Origin: Macrocybe gigantea
Lineage: Eukaryota; Basidiomycota; Agaricomycetes; Agaricales; Callistosporiaceae
Reading direction: 5' to 3'
Assembly: GCA_011319805.1 (NCBI GenBank)
Contig: SJRY01000211.1
Coordinates: 33,880 to 97,879, forward strand
DNA: 64,000 nucleotides
A program made the translations under genes and the position numbers. Shown here piece by piece: positions 12,878 to 23,459 of the stretch. The notes under the pieces were generated by a model. It was not told the origin of the DNA and did not search any database. It saw only the letters and a program-made list of their open reading frames with translations. Position 1 is the stretch's first letter. Each line of letters begins with the position of its first letter.

Positions 12878-13198
12878 TGTTAGGCTAGATGAATCTTAAA
12901 GGACTCGGGCAGACTAAGTGCGAGAGTGGTTTAAGACGATGGCAAATGGAATATTAAGCCTAGCGCTACTGGTACATCTAGGAGCCCTTATATACGTTAC
13001 AGTACTCGAGCACGGACCACGGACTGTGCAAATGCTGTGGACTGCAGATGAGTAAGACTAAGAAAGGAGATGACTCAGAGTGACTAGGGAAGTGGAATGA
13101 CTCGATGGCTGCGCACTGCGCAGCGTGATGGGGAGGATAAGGGATGTGGGAAAGATAAGATAAGAAAATGAATAGTCCTTTGAGCGGCATCTGTAACA
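12878..13198 (-). mobile_element. Solo LTR of the 320-bp gypsy family (same family as element C)
   Basis: Begins TGTTAGGCTAG and ends CTGTAACA, as do the LTRs of element C at 42043 and 51171, and it is alignable throughout. It is flanked by identical 5-bp duplications TAAAT at 12873-12877 and 13199-13203. No internal sequence is present, so this is a solo LTR left by LTR-LTR recombination. A TATA-like TATATAAGG lies on the minus strand. Confidence 0.93.
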
Positions 13199-14340
13199 TA
13201 AATGGGTGTATATGTTTGGGAGACTGTTCAGATCACTGTGCATCATCCTTTATGGTGTGCTTCACCTTCTTCTTTTTCGGCTTCACCACCTGCCCTTTGT
13301 TGTCCTATTTCTAAGTTAGTACTCTTTCCTCATTTAGCTCAAGTTCTACTTACCTTGCTTTTAGTCTCAATATCCTCTGAAATTTCCTGCAAGACTTTGC
13401 ATGAGGGGGCTGGTTTGGTTTCATCTGTAGTATGGTCGGGGGCCAGTGCGCTGTTCTGGGACTATCCAATTCCACCACGAGATGGCAGGCCTGGTCACAG
13501 AAGTAGTCCTCACTGCAGATTCTGCATGTGGGGACATATACCAGAGAGAGGCTTGTGTTGCTGACCACAAAACCCATTGTGTAATTATGTTGGAAGAGGG
13601 TGAGGGTTCTAGAGTCCCTCATATTTACCAGGAGCTCGAGTAGAACCTTCATTGAACTCAAGGGGATATCTCCAACCTCAATCCATTCGATGTTGGTGAT
13701 GCTACAATTTGGCCAGTTGACTTCGATCTTGTTCTTGATGATGTCCAGGGAGATGGTGGGAGGGATGTTGTGCACAATGTATGAGTACGTTGATGTGCTT
13801 TTCATGTCCGGAACCTATATCTAAAGCCCAATACCATTACCAAGGGCCTGGAGACCTCCAACTAGCCTGGCGTAACTCCACTCAAATAGTTCCACTTGAA
13901 TGGTGTACATATGCCTGTTTCGAAGTTCAGGCCATGATGCCATCACTGCTATTGGCCAGATCCTAAGGTGGTCCTGACAGAAGTGGAGGAAATCCTCTAT
14001 TTGTGCGAGATTATAGCCTAAGACCTGGAGAGGTTTTGCATCTCTTCTAATAACCTGACAGTGAAGATATATGTCCTGCAGATGGTGACTGCCTACACCA
14101 CTGAGAGTCACACCCCTAAAGATGCTGATCATGGTGATATGGAAAAAAAAGCCACCCCCAACTTTTTATATAGTGTTGGTGCTGACCTGCATCTTCCTGT
14201 TGTTGCTTCTGTTCCCTGGTTTCCATCAGAGGGGAGGATGTGGCAGGGTTGCTGTTAACAGTGATGACCTCTCAGTCACCATTGCTATGATGTCTCTTAT
14301 GCCCATTAGACCTGTGAGGGGGGTTTGGTGAGACAGACAT

Positions 14341-14999
14341 ATGAGACATGGAAAGGGACTGAGGAGCAAACCTGTTGAACAAGCATGCCCTTAAGTACTG
14401 CCCTGCCTCATGGTCCGGTTAAGAGATGAGGATGCATTGTAGGGTTTTCATCCTGCTTCATTTCTGAGCATGAGGTGGATTTCTCTTGGCTTTGTTCTAC
14501 TTCTGGAATTTAGCCAAGGTGCTTGCCATGCTTACCTTTAATTGGTTTGCTTTGGTTTACACTCCCTACAATGATTCCTTCAAATTTTGGTTATTTACAA
14601 TATATTGAGTCACTTGCTAGTGGGTGAGCAGATTTTGAGCCTCAGGGTTACTATAGCTCTCTCTACTTTTCAGATAGTAGTAGCAATGCTAATACATTTC
14701 TTGATTTTGACTTAAGCCTTTTATCCACATGCTTAGGTGCACTTGAGTTTGTTATCCAGTTGTCTCTCTGGGCTTTCTCTCTAGCTAAGAGGGGAGGGTT
14801 CATTAGCATTATCTGGTTGGACCACATGGAGGTTAACCACTCCCTTGTGTGTCATGGCAGTTTAGGGCCCAAGGAAACCCACCCTCAACTAAAAGTCTGC
14901 CTACCCTTGATTAGAAGCCAAGGAAACCCACCCTCAACTAAAAGTCTGCCTACCCTTGATTAGAAGTCAGCAGCTTCTGCCTGTCTTTGGCTATCAGAA
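14341..14999. other. Unclassified spacer with a 49-bp tandem duplication
   Basis: No gene seen. A 49-bp unit beginning AAGGAAACCCACCCTCAAC occurs twice in tandem at 14871-14919 and 14920-14968 with almost no differences, so the duplication is recent. To its right the sequence grades into divergent 28S-like DNA. Confidence 0.6.
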
Positions 15000-15249
15000 G
15001 CTGTCTTTAACAAGAGGTTATATCTAAAAACTTCTCCCAGCCAAGGTCATCCACTACCAGATCTTAGCCAGATCCATCCAGAGGTTGCCCTCCAAACAGT
15101 TCCAGCCAGATCCCAGAGCTTCCAACCAAGGCCTGACACACCCAACCCTTAGAGCCAATCCTTTTCCTGAAGTTATGGATCTATTTTGCTGACTTCTCTT
15201 ATCTACATTGTTCTATCAACTAGAGGCTGTTCACCTTGGAGACCTACTG
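15000..15249 (-). rRNA. 28S rRNA pseudogene, 3'-side piece (left of the KDZ element)
   Basis: From about 15140 to 15249 the plus strand is the reverse complement of a conserved 28S segment (CCCTTAGAGCCAATCC; CTACATTGTTCTATC; GGCTGTTCACCTTGGAGACC). The 28S continues without loss at 23752 on the other side of the transposon. Sequence left of ~15130 resembles an expansion segment and is less certain. C-to-T/G-to-A changes are frequent at sites that are CG in intact fungal 28S. Confidence 0.85.
15242..15249. repeat. 8-bp target-site duplication of the KDZ element, left copy
   Basis: ACCTACTG here and ATCTACTG at 23752-23759, differing by one C-to-T. Removing 15250-23759 restores the conserved 28S order GAGACCT(A/G)CTGC(A/G)GTTATGAGT. 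Confidence 0.85.
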
Positions 15250-15269
15250 GTGTACATTACACTCACCCA

Positions 15270-16135
15270 CAAGTTCTGATAGACTATTGATAGACTTCTG
15301 ATAGACTTCTGATAGACTCTCGATAGACTCCTGATAGAACGTCAAGAGTCTTGATAGAGTCTTGATAGAGTCTTGCTCAGTCTTGATCCATTCTGATTCA
15401 CTTCTGATAGGGTATTGATAGGGTTCTAGAGTCTTGATATAGTTCTGATAGACTTCTGATAGAGTATTGAAAGGCACCAATACTCTTGATAGACTCTTGA
15501 AACCTGTCAATACTATTGATAGAGTATTGATAGAGTATTGTTAGACTCTTTATATATTCCTTTTACAACAGCTGTTGTCAGACCAGACTCTAAGATTTAT
15601 GACATCCTCTCAATTAACAAGACCCTATCAATACTCTATCAATAGTCAATCAATACTCTTGTTTGTTGTGCTAGCAATACTCTATCCATACTCTAATAAA
15701 ACTCTTGTATAGTTTATGAACAAGAGTCTATCAATACTCTATTAATACTTTTGCAGAGGGCACTAACAAGAGTCTAGCAATACTCTAGCCATACTCTATC
15801 AAGACTTTTCAATACTTTATCAATATTCTATCAATACTATTCTATCCAGACTCTGTCAGGACTCCTTTAATACTCTAACAATACTATTCCATCAATACTC
15901 TATCAATACTCTATCAAGACTCTGTCATGAGTCTGCCAATAGTCCATCAATACTCTATCAATACTCTACTAATACTCTAACAGGACTCTATTGATACTCT
16001 ATCAATACTCTATCAATACTCTGTCAATATTTACATTACTATTGACATACATACCATAACCAGAGACCTTTTGATATGTTTATCTTATATATTATCCATA
16101 GTTTATCAAAAGTCTATCAAAAGTCTTGATACTTT
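15270..16135. repeat. Left subterminal repeat arrays of the KDZ element
   Basis: 15270-15540 contains about 20 copies of a ~10-12 bp degenerate unit GATAGA(C/G)T(T/C)(C/T)TGATAG. 15610-16130 contains the reverse-complement orientation (TACTCTATCAATACTCTATCAA type) for another ~35 units. The two blocks face each other, so this end can fold back. Similar units recur at the right end (23460-23735). Such arrays are plausible transposase binding sites; that is inference. Confidence 0.85.
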
Positions 16136-16163
16136 GCGTGAGTAAATACAAGTCCTTCACTAA

Positions 16164-18178
16164 TTACAAGTCTGCTCTGTCTATTTCAACTCCAAGCTCT
16201 TCTGGTTCATCTTCCAAAATCACGATTCCCTGATTGTCCTTCTTTTTGATCACCTTTTGAGTATGCAAGTATAATAAAGAATGAACTGTCCAATTGAAGT
16301 TATGCATGGTCATCTTGTTGAGTATGAGTTGGAATCCTCCAAGCCATGCGTTCAACTGTTCACAGGCCTAGGTATAAAGTGATTTAGAAAGGTGATATGA
16401 TAAGAAATCAATGCTTACTTGAGTATTAAATGCACGCTTGTAATGTGGGTTTCCAGATGCATCATATTCCACAGTGACAAGGTTTGGTGCTAATCCATTG
16501 AGAGGTGCAGGATTGCACCATTTGCGACAGAGGTAATCCTTAACACGATGATTGATATAATGGTATGAATCAACAATAAATCGTGTTGTTTGACTCCATG
16601 TCTCCCAAGACCCATTTCGAATTGCAGTTCTCAGCACTTGGCATGCTTTATCAATGCAGATATAATCTGGTCTTGTATCTGGAACTTGGTATACTTGATT
16701 TAACCAGTTTAGAATGTTTGTGGGTGATTCTGCTTTGAAGAATTTTGTCCATGCCACAACAACACCACAGGGTAGACAAAGTCTTTCCACACAGTATGAA
16801 CATGCAGCAGAGAAATAATTATCTTTGCAATAATTGCTTGCATTTGAATCGTCATCATCATCATGTCTTGGAACTGGTCTTTGATCAGTTGAAGGAAGCC
16901 AGTCTTGAGCTTCTTCCTCTGTTCATCGTATCAAACGACGAATTCCAAGTAGAGTCTGCCCACCAAATCGTGTGACATGAGAGTACCATCTCTCCCTATG
17001 GTCATTACATGTCTGGGTATTGCCAACCTTGTTGTTGGGACAGCCTTTGATGTGACATCTATCTTGAAATTCATATTCATGCACAGTGCAAAAGACCCCA
17101 TTCTTTGCATTTGCCAGTTCACTGGTGCAATTTTCATATGCACAGAATGTTGGCCCCATAACAATTCCATCCATGACCACTATTCGAACAAATGCATTTG
17201 ATTCAGTTGCTTCTGCATCATCATCATATCCATAGCAGTTGCTGCATGAGCTCTGGCTTCAGCTGCATCTCGAATAGCCAAATCAGCATCATCTCCAACC
17301 AATTGTGGAACTGTGCAATTTTCATCAATCCCAACTGTTGCTGCAGGATCTTCTCCAGTTATCCTATTAGCAACCCATTTGTATGGGTGAGCACATTCAT
17401 TACAAGCATGATTTTCTGCACTTCTAATGATACCAGATTCACCAAGTATTTCAAATGCTTGCTTTGTTACTTCATTCAAGGAAATTGAATCCAGAGTTTC
17501 AATTTCTGTATCAGAGGCAGCAGCAATTTGACAAATGGTTTCATTAACATAGCCACTCCAGACCTGTCTTCTTGAAATATTGATTCCAATGTCATCAAAA
17601 AAGCTTTCATTCCAAAATGCCGCAATTGCCTGAATAGAGGCATGGAAATTATATACAGCATTGATAATGGCATTTCCAAAGATGCGATCTATCCAGAGAT
17701 TCTTGCCAACTTTCAGATAAGTGGCCTTATTGAGAAACACTCGGGTCTGGGTTTTGTCATCTCCAGTATCTGCAGATACGAGACTCTCATGATCTGCATA
17801 ATAAAGAGTCTTGCATCTATCACATTTGCCACTCAGAATAGCAGCATTCTGATATAGCTGAGCACCTTTGATGAGCATTGTAGTGGAAATATCTCGAGCA
17901 CGAGTATTTTGAGCCAGTGGACAGCCATTACATTCCATATTTTCACAAAGGCTCGTCTGAGGACAAATAACATGCATGGCTTGAGCAGGGATAAGGTTCA
18001 TCTGTTTGGCCTTTCGATCAGGAAATAGAAGCTGTCCAAGAGCACCAAGTTTGGATGCTATCATATTGTTGGCTTGGCCTGCAGATAGCCTTAGCTGATC
18101 CTGTTCTTTGGAATGCAAAAGTGTCTTGCCCTCCTTGTCTGACAGATTCCTTTTAAGAATATAAGCCAGTGCAGTCAT
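16164..18178 (-). pseudogene. KDZ-like transposase with CxC5/CxC6 cysteine clusters (one frameshift, one stop)
   Basis: The N-terminal part (18178-17180) has the CxC5-like layout: CPQTSLCENMECNGCPLAQ, then CDRCKTLYYADHE, then CNECAHPYKW. The CxC6-like part (17180-16926) starts MDGIVMGPTFCAYENC and has CTVHEYEF, CHIKGCPNN and CNDHRERW. The catalytic region carries D in YICIDKAC, D in FIVDSYHYINH and E in CEQLNAWLGGF, the latter reached after a clean 51-bp intron (16368-16418, GTAAGC...CTAG). Two lesions are visible: a frameshift around an ATG repeat near 17215-17230, and TGA at 16923-16925 where CGA would be expected. The true start may lie upstream, near 18300. It would cut and integrate the element. 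Confidence 0.85.
16368..16418 (-). other. Intron of the KDZ-like transposase gene
   Basis: Minus strand GTAAGC...TATACCTAG, 51 bp. Splicing joins AFNTQ to ACEQLNAWLGGF in frame and restores the third catalytic acidic residue. Confidence 0.85.
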
Positions 18179-18630
18179 CCAGCCAGTTGTAGTCTTTTTT
18201 TATGCAAAATGCAGACTGAGCAAGTCGGGATTCTCCAATAATGAGAATAATAGCATAAGAACAGTCGCTAGGGAGATTTTTGAGCTGAATTGCTCATCAA
18301 TAAGTCTTGCAAAAGCCTTGAATGTAATGTCTGGGAAGGCTTCCAACTCTGGAGCTGCTCTTGCAACAGGCAAAAATAGCTACAATCCAAAAACCCAATG
18401 TGGCACTGCCTTGCAATGAGAGGCATTTAATGCCATTCCATAAAAGCCCAAAAGTGGCCTGGCAATCCAATACACCAAATCCCCACAATCCCAGCAAGCA
18501 AAAAACCCAAGGGTAATCAAAGCCCCAATATCCAAGCAAGAGACAGCACAATAGCCAAGGCAGTTGACAACTATAGATCATACAATCAGGATAGCAAAAA
18601 ACTCATGTGATTTACATTGTCCATATCAAC
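18179..18630. other. Spacer between the two KDZ-element genes
   Basis: The part next to 18178 continues an open minus frame (LLFSLLENPDLLSLHF, broken by a stop), which may be an upstream exon of the transposase gene. The remaining ~300 bp look non-coding, with repeated CCCAA/TTGGG words. Confidence 0.4.
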
Positions 18631-21368
18631 TTACTGCCTATTCTTTTTGGCCTTCTGACATGACAAGCCCTGCTTTGGAGCCACTGTTTCCTTTCCTTTC
18701 CCCTTACTCACTTTGCATGCATCCTTTTGACGCTGAGTCAAAACCTCTTTCAATTTCACAAATGTCGGTGTTGCAGACCCAAAAATATCTTCATTTGTAA
18801 TGTCTGACTTTCCCTTGAGCCAGTCCAAGATGTCATTGTGTTTGATCACCTCAGGAAAAACAGTTTGATAATTGCCAAAAAAAGGGCCTTTGGATGAAAT
18901 GAGGTCGATCAGTACTTCTTGAGTTGGAATCTGTTAAAAAAGACTTAGAAACATATTCAAGAAATGATTTAGAATATACCGTTTCAGTCCAAGTCCCCTC
19001 ATCAGCCATCCGTTGCAATTTTTTCCGTCCTTCAACAATTGCATCCCATTTCCGATAGGCAAGACGCAGATCCCACTGGTTTGATGCCATGGTGGCATCC
19101 GTAACACCCATAGCAGCAAGAAAACGCTGCTGAGAAGGTGGCAAAGTTGCTAGAATAGAGTTGGTCATAGATGGACCAGGTTGAACACTAGAGATCAATG
19201 CTCTGGACATCTCCTGAATAGAAACAGTACCATGTTGAGTTCCGTCATGTTCCTAGAATTTAAATTAGCAAAGTTCAATATTATGGACTTAAATGGATTA
19301 CCGCAAGAAGAGTCAAAGTCAGTTTTTCTTGATCTTTAGCCCAAAGAATGGGAGAATCGTCGCTAACAGCATGTGAATAATCACCCTTGGCAAACCAAAA
19401 GCCATCTTTGAAAGCATAGATTTGGCTCTCTAAAAATCAATAATAAATCAAAGTGAAATAATAATATAAAAATATATGATAATACCTTGGATAAAGGGCA
19501 AATAATTTGCCAAGTCTTGCAAAAGAGGGCCCAAGGTCTCCCTCACATTGACCTCACGTACTGATGCATCATTGGGATTATGCTCATAAGTCCTATAAAC
19601 AAAAACACGGCCTTTGAGCTGTGGGCAGACTTCTTGAGCATTGGAGAAGTGATCTACAATTTTTATGAGATGATTTATCCAAATGATGAGAAATAGCAAA
19701 ACAAAAAACCTGTGTCAGCCATGTTGATGGCATTTCCTAAGGCTCGGCTGCAAGTGTTACCTCCTATCGCTTTGGATGAACCCTGAGGTTCAATCGGTGA
19801 TGCCTCATCATCAGAATCATTAGAAAAAGGAGGCTTAGATGCCTCTGATGTTTGATGGAGTGATGACAATGTGAATATATGGGAGATTGATCGCCGGCTG
19901 ACTTTACCTCAATGAATAGGGGATTTGGTAACCTTGGTCGACTCTGGGCTGGAGACATGCCCATGCTTGGCTGCCCTGGCCTTCGTAGGGGTTATATCAA
20001 TTCCTGAAATTTTGAATTTTAGTTATGCCAATGCCAAAAGATTTTACAAGTCATTTTTTACCTTGCAAAACATTTTTATTCTTCTCTATAACCATAAAAT
20101 GACTTAGAATTGTCAACAAAATGATTAACGAATGGAATTTACCTGATTTATCAGCAGGTTGAGCATCCTGCTCAGACTCAATATCAGATTTTGCATCTCC
20201 TTCCTCTAAAACCCGGTGTAAATTCATTCACATTTCATATAAAAAAAGAAAAAAAAAAACAAACCGGTGCCAGTGGTGATGTTGTCAGCATCAATATTAC
20301 CATCATCTTCTTCCATAGCAGAATCACGATCATCTCCAACTAGACTAGTCATCAGTAATTATATTATAGAATTTGAAAAGAAAAAAAATACCATCAGACT
20401 TGTCCTTCTTGATATCATCCGAGTTATCTAAAAAAAAATATATCAACTGTCATGATTGAAAGCAAGTAAGTCAAACCTTTGTCAGTCTCCTTTTTATCAT
20501 CATCATCCTTGATATCATCAGATTGATTCACTGCTTGAATATTCATGAATCTGAAGACATATAACAATGGATAAAGAAATACCTTGATCGGATTCTTCAT
20601 TGTCTTCATTCTCTTCAATATCCTCCATTTCATCAGATGTATCAGCTAATTAAATGTGAATTTAAAAAAGAAAAATCTGAAGAAAATTTTAAAAAATTGA
20701 CTTACCATGCATATCATCCTTTTCAGTGTCTAACATAATGAATGATGAGATTATGAACTGCCTCTAGCAAAGAAAGGACTTACCACCAGCGGCCTCCATC
20801 ACAATATCCTTTTCTTGAATTTCGGAACGATGAACACGCCTCGCAGGTTTGCACAATGCAGGTGGAATGGTGGCGGATGTTGATCGGGCACGTTCGGGAG
20901 GTGCAACAGATATGCCGCTGCTCTCAAGGAATTGTTCCATCCTGGAAAATATCAATAGAAATTCAAATAAAGTCAACAACACAAAAAATACCTTGTCAAA
21001 TGAGCTGGCGGTCCAGCCTGCTCCATCGCCTCATCCTCCTCAAGATGTTGGGCTGAGGTTTTCCTGTTCCAAAGTTGGAGTTAAGTAATTCATAATTAAA
21101 CAGAATAATTTATGTACTTGTTTTTGCCCTGTCGAGACTTGGGCCTGGCCGTGGAAGGGGCATCAGGTGCATTGGATGCCACAGAAGACTTCTTGCCAGA
21201 GCCAGGAAGCACAGCTTCCTCAAGAGGGGGGCCAGCAGAGCAAGTCCTGGGCCCAGAAGACAAAGGAGCAGCAGATTCTTTGGGAACAGGGCCAGCAGAG
21301 CATGTCCTTGGTCCAGAGGACACAGGAGCAGTGGTGGAAGCCTTGGATCTGGTGGACTTGGGGGGCAT
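18631..21368 (-). CDS. Unrecognised 15-exon accessory gene of the KDZ element (631 codons)
   Basis: Splicing with GT-AG introns gives one frame from ATG at 21368 to TAA at 18631. Exons: 21368-21118, 21063-20992, 20941-20784, 20729-20706, 20645-20583, 20530-20477, 20427-20392, 20339-20265, 20215-20153, 20003-19908, 19844-19710, 19653-19486, 19429-19302, 19252-18980, 18930-18631. They sum to 1896 nt. One TGA (plus-strand 19909-19911) interrupts exon 10, probably CGA decayed at a CpG. The N-terminus is basic and Ser/Pro-rich (PPKSTRSKAS, a repeated SSGPRTCSAGP). Exons 4-9 encode Asp/Glu-rich segments (SDDIKDDDDKK type) from exons of 24-75 nt, all phase 1-1. The C-terminal half is ordered, ending in a Lys-rich tail (KVSKGKGKETVAPKQ). 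I recognise no domain. Co-residence with the transposase suggests an accessory role, possibly nuclear. Confidence 0.8.
20153..20729 (-). other. Array of six symmetric phase-1 micro-exons encoding acidic segments
   Basis: Exons of 24, 54, 36, 63, 63 and 75 nt, separated by introns of about 45-85 bp, all splice between the first and second codon base. Each encodes a short Asp/Glu/Ser/Lys-rich unit, and two share NQSDDIK / DNSDDIK. Equal phase means any exon can be skipped or duplicated without a frameshift. The pattern suggests growth by exon duplication. Confidence 0.75.
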
Positions 21369-21652
21369 GACAGCAAAATGTGCAATAAAAGCAAAAGAAC
21401 TGAGGGGACAGTCAGTAACAGGATGTGGGGGGGGGAAGAAAGAAGGGAGGCATCAAATGCCAGCCTTATGTGACAACGTCGCATCAAATTTCGGGCACTA
21501 AGGCCTGAAATCACACGACATCAGGGGACCCAGACCCTGATCAAGGGTCCAGGTTCTGGATCAAGGGTCCAAGGCCCAGACTGGCCCAGAGCTCCCCTGA
21601 CAAACAAGGCAGCAAAGGCTGCCTGTTTGTGAGAAGGTGCTGCGGGTAACTG

Positions 21653-23245
21653 TCATGGACCTTGAGACCCAAAAAAGAAAAATGAAAATGAGAATGAAAA
21701 AAAAAAAGACGTGGGGCCCCATCTGATCCGATCAATTCTGAATGTCGTCATGATCAGGGGCGGCGTCATGGATCCACATTGGCATGGTGGGTATGCCGCA
21801 GTTGCAGTGGCACTGTGCCATGGCGTGGCGTGGCGGGTGGGGGTGGGGCCTTCGTTGGCATAGCGGGTGTGGCACCGGTTGACATAGCGGGTGGGGGGGT
21901 AGCGGGTGCCGGTGCAGCCTCCATTGGCATGGTGGCCCCTGATGTGGTGGTTGCAGTGGTGCTGTGCCTTGGCATGGCGCAGCAGGTGAGGGTGCGGTGG
22001 TGGGCGTGGGGTGGCAGTTGGGGTGGCAGGTCCAGCTGGGTGCCCGCTGATGTGGCGGTTCCACTCGTTGGTGTGGCCGGTGGGGGCGGAGCAGGTATGG
22101 CACCCGTTGATGTGGCGGGTGGGCAGGTGCGTCTCCGTTGGCCATGGCGGGTGCATCTCCGTTGGCCATGGCGGGTGTGGCGCCCATTGACGTGGCGGTT
22201 TGGGGTGGGGTAGTGGGTGTGTGGCGGTTGGGGGTGGGGTAGCATGCCAGTTGGCGTGCCGCCCGCTGACGTGGCGGCTGGGTGGCCATTGGCCATTGGT
22301 GCCATGGGGTGCTGATGATGTGGCAGGTGGGCGGCCTATCATTGGCATGGTGGGTGAGGCATTGAGGGGGCGGTGGCGTCGTTGGCCCCTGCTGACGTGG
22401 CAGGTGGGCGGCCCGTTGTTGGCACATGGCTGTGGCTTGGTGGTGGCAGGTGGGCACCATCGGGTCAGTGTGGGCATGGGGGGCCTGGAGGGAGTGTTGA
22501 TGGGTGGTGGGCGCTGCTTGCTCGACACAGCGGGTGGTGTTGGTAGTGGGCGCCTCTGCGCTCGTTGACATAGGGGTGGGGTGGCTGGGGGAGGGCGGTG
22601 GTGACCAGTGGTGCCCGTGGTGTGGCGCCTGGGCAGTGGGCATTGGGCACCGGTTGGTGGGTGGTGGGCAGCGCAGTGGTGGTAGGTGGGTGTTGGGCAC
22701 CAGTTCGTGGTGGTGGGCGCTGCTTGTTCGGTGCCGCGGGTGGTGGTGGCAGGTGTGTGTTGGGCACCGGTTGACGTGGCAGCTGGGCGGTGGCTGTTGG
22801 GCACCGGTTGGTGGGTGGTGGGTGGCACGGTGGTGGTGGGTGGGCAGTGGGCATCAGTTGGTGGTGGTGGGCACCGCTTGTTTGGTGCCGCGGGTGGTGG
22901 TGGCAGGTGTGTGTTGTGTGCCGGTTGACATGGCGGCTGCACACCTGTTATCATTGACCTGGCAGTTGCGCCCGTTCACATGGCGTGGCAGTGGGCAGCA
23001 GCGATGGGTGACGTGGTGGGGGCAGCCATTGTTGAGGTGGTAGTGGTGGTGGGTGTGGACATGGTGGCGGCACCCGTTGATGTGGTGGGCCACCACTGGT
23101 GGTGGTGCTGGCTGACGGGGTGCTGGCGCCAGTTCTCGTGGTGGTGGTGGGCATTGTCAGTGGTTGTGGGTGGCGACAGCATGGGGCAGAGGGTATGAGG
23201 GAGGGGGGGAGCGCGGGGGGGAAGGAGGAGGGAGGAGGGAGGGAA
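21653..23245. repeat. Strand-biased GC-rich block (G-rich on plus) in the KDZ element
   Basis: About 1.6 kb made of imperfect repeats of words such as GGTGGCGGGTGG, GGCACCGGTTG and GTGGTGGTGGGC. All three minus frames stay open for long distances as Pro/Thr/His/Ala-rich peptides, which is what composition alone would produce, so I do not call a gene. It sits just upstream of the accessory gene (read on minus) and next to the tRNA-like cassette. Confidence 0.85.
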
Positions 23246-23354
23246 GGAGTGTGGTGATGGGAAAGAAGGCAGAAGCGAAACGAGTCAACATACCACGTGA
23301 GGGGGGCATGTGATCGGGACATGATATATTTGTTTTGTGTTCTCCCTACTTCAA

Positions 23355-23441
23355 GCCCTGCTGGTGCACCGGTTAAATGCTGCAACCTGTCGCTCTCCTC
23401 TGTGCCCAGGTTCGAATCCCCTCTGTGTCAAGTATTATTTT
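23355..23441 (+). ncRNA. tRNA-like Pol III cassette at the KDZ element's right end
   Basis: Starts GCCCTGCTGGTGCACCGG. TGGTGCACCGG (23362-23372) fits the A box TRGYNNANNNG and GGTTCGAATCC (23409-23419) fits the B box exactly. A run of five T follows at about 23437-23441. A full cloverleaf with paired stems does not form well, so this is tRNA-derived (SINE-head-like), not a tRNA gene. A homologous cassette lies at the equivalent place in the element at 31442-34052. Confidence 0.7.
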
Positions 23442-23459
23442 TATGATAAGAATGACAGA

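Larger units (their letters stand above)
11280..14132 (-). pseudogene. Second LINE ORF1-like remnant, split by a solo LTR
   Basis: Open minus-strand pieces at 14132-13821, 13805-13350 and 12247-11864. The middle piece starts with a folded segment (YIVHNIPPTISLDIIK) and ends with a Cys-rich motif (CRICSEDYFCDQACH) that resembles the zinc-binding part of LINE ORF1 proteins. The 12247-11864 piece is acidic, with likely coiled coil (LEQLRRHAEQLGENF). That all pieces belong to one ORF1 is my inference from order and strand. The identification as ORF1 rests on position upstream of the endonuclease. Confidence 0.45.
5836..14340 (-). mobile_element. Second LINE family (L1/Tad-like), degenerate, nested insertions
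   Basis: Read on the minus strand the order is an ORF1-like region (14.1-11.3 kb), an APE-type endonuclease (11.2-10.5 kb), reverse transcriptase (10.1-8.4 kb) and a Cys/His C-terminal domain (7.3-6.1 kb). It shares no obvious sequence with the Tad1-like LINE. A solo LTR sits in the ORF1 part and a copia-like gag piece sits between the RT and the C-terminal domain. Stops and frameshifts are scattered through all frames. Both outer boundaries are approximate: I could not identify a poly-A tail or a target duplication. Confidence 0.7.

Noticed and set aside
15270..16135. Periodic repeats resembling a CRISPR array
   Set aside because: Units are 10-12 bp, degenerate, in both orientations and without uniform spacers; the genome is eukaryotic.
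21653..22954. Long open frames (up to 433 codons) of Pro/Thr/His-rich peptide on minus
   Set aside because: All three minus frames and several plus frames are open together because the DNA is G-rich on one strand and nearly lacks stop-codon bases; no splice-consistent gene or non-repetitive peptide is seen.
23355..23441. Genuine tRNA gene
   Set aside because: A and B boxes are good, but the acceptor, anticodon and T stems do not pair convincingly; called tRNA-like only.
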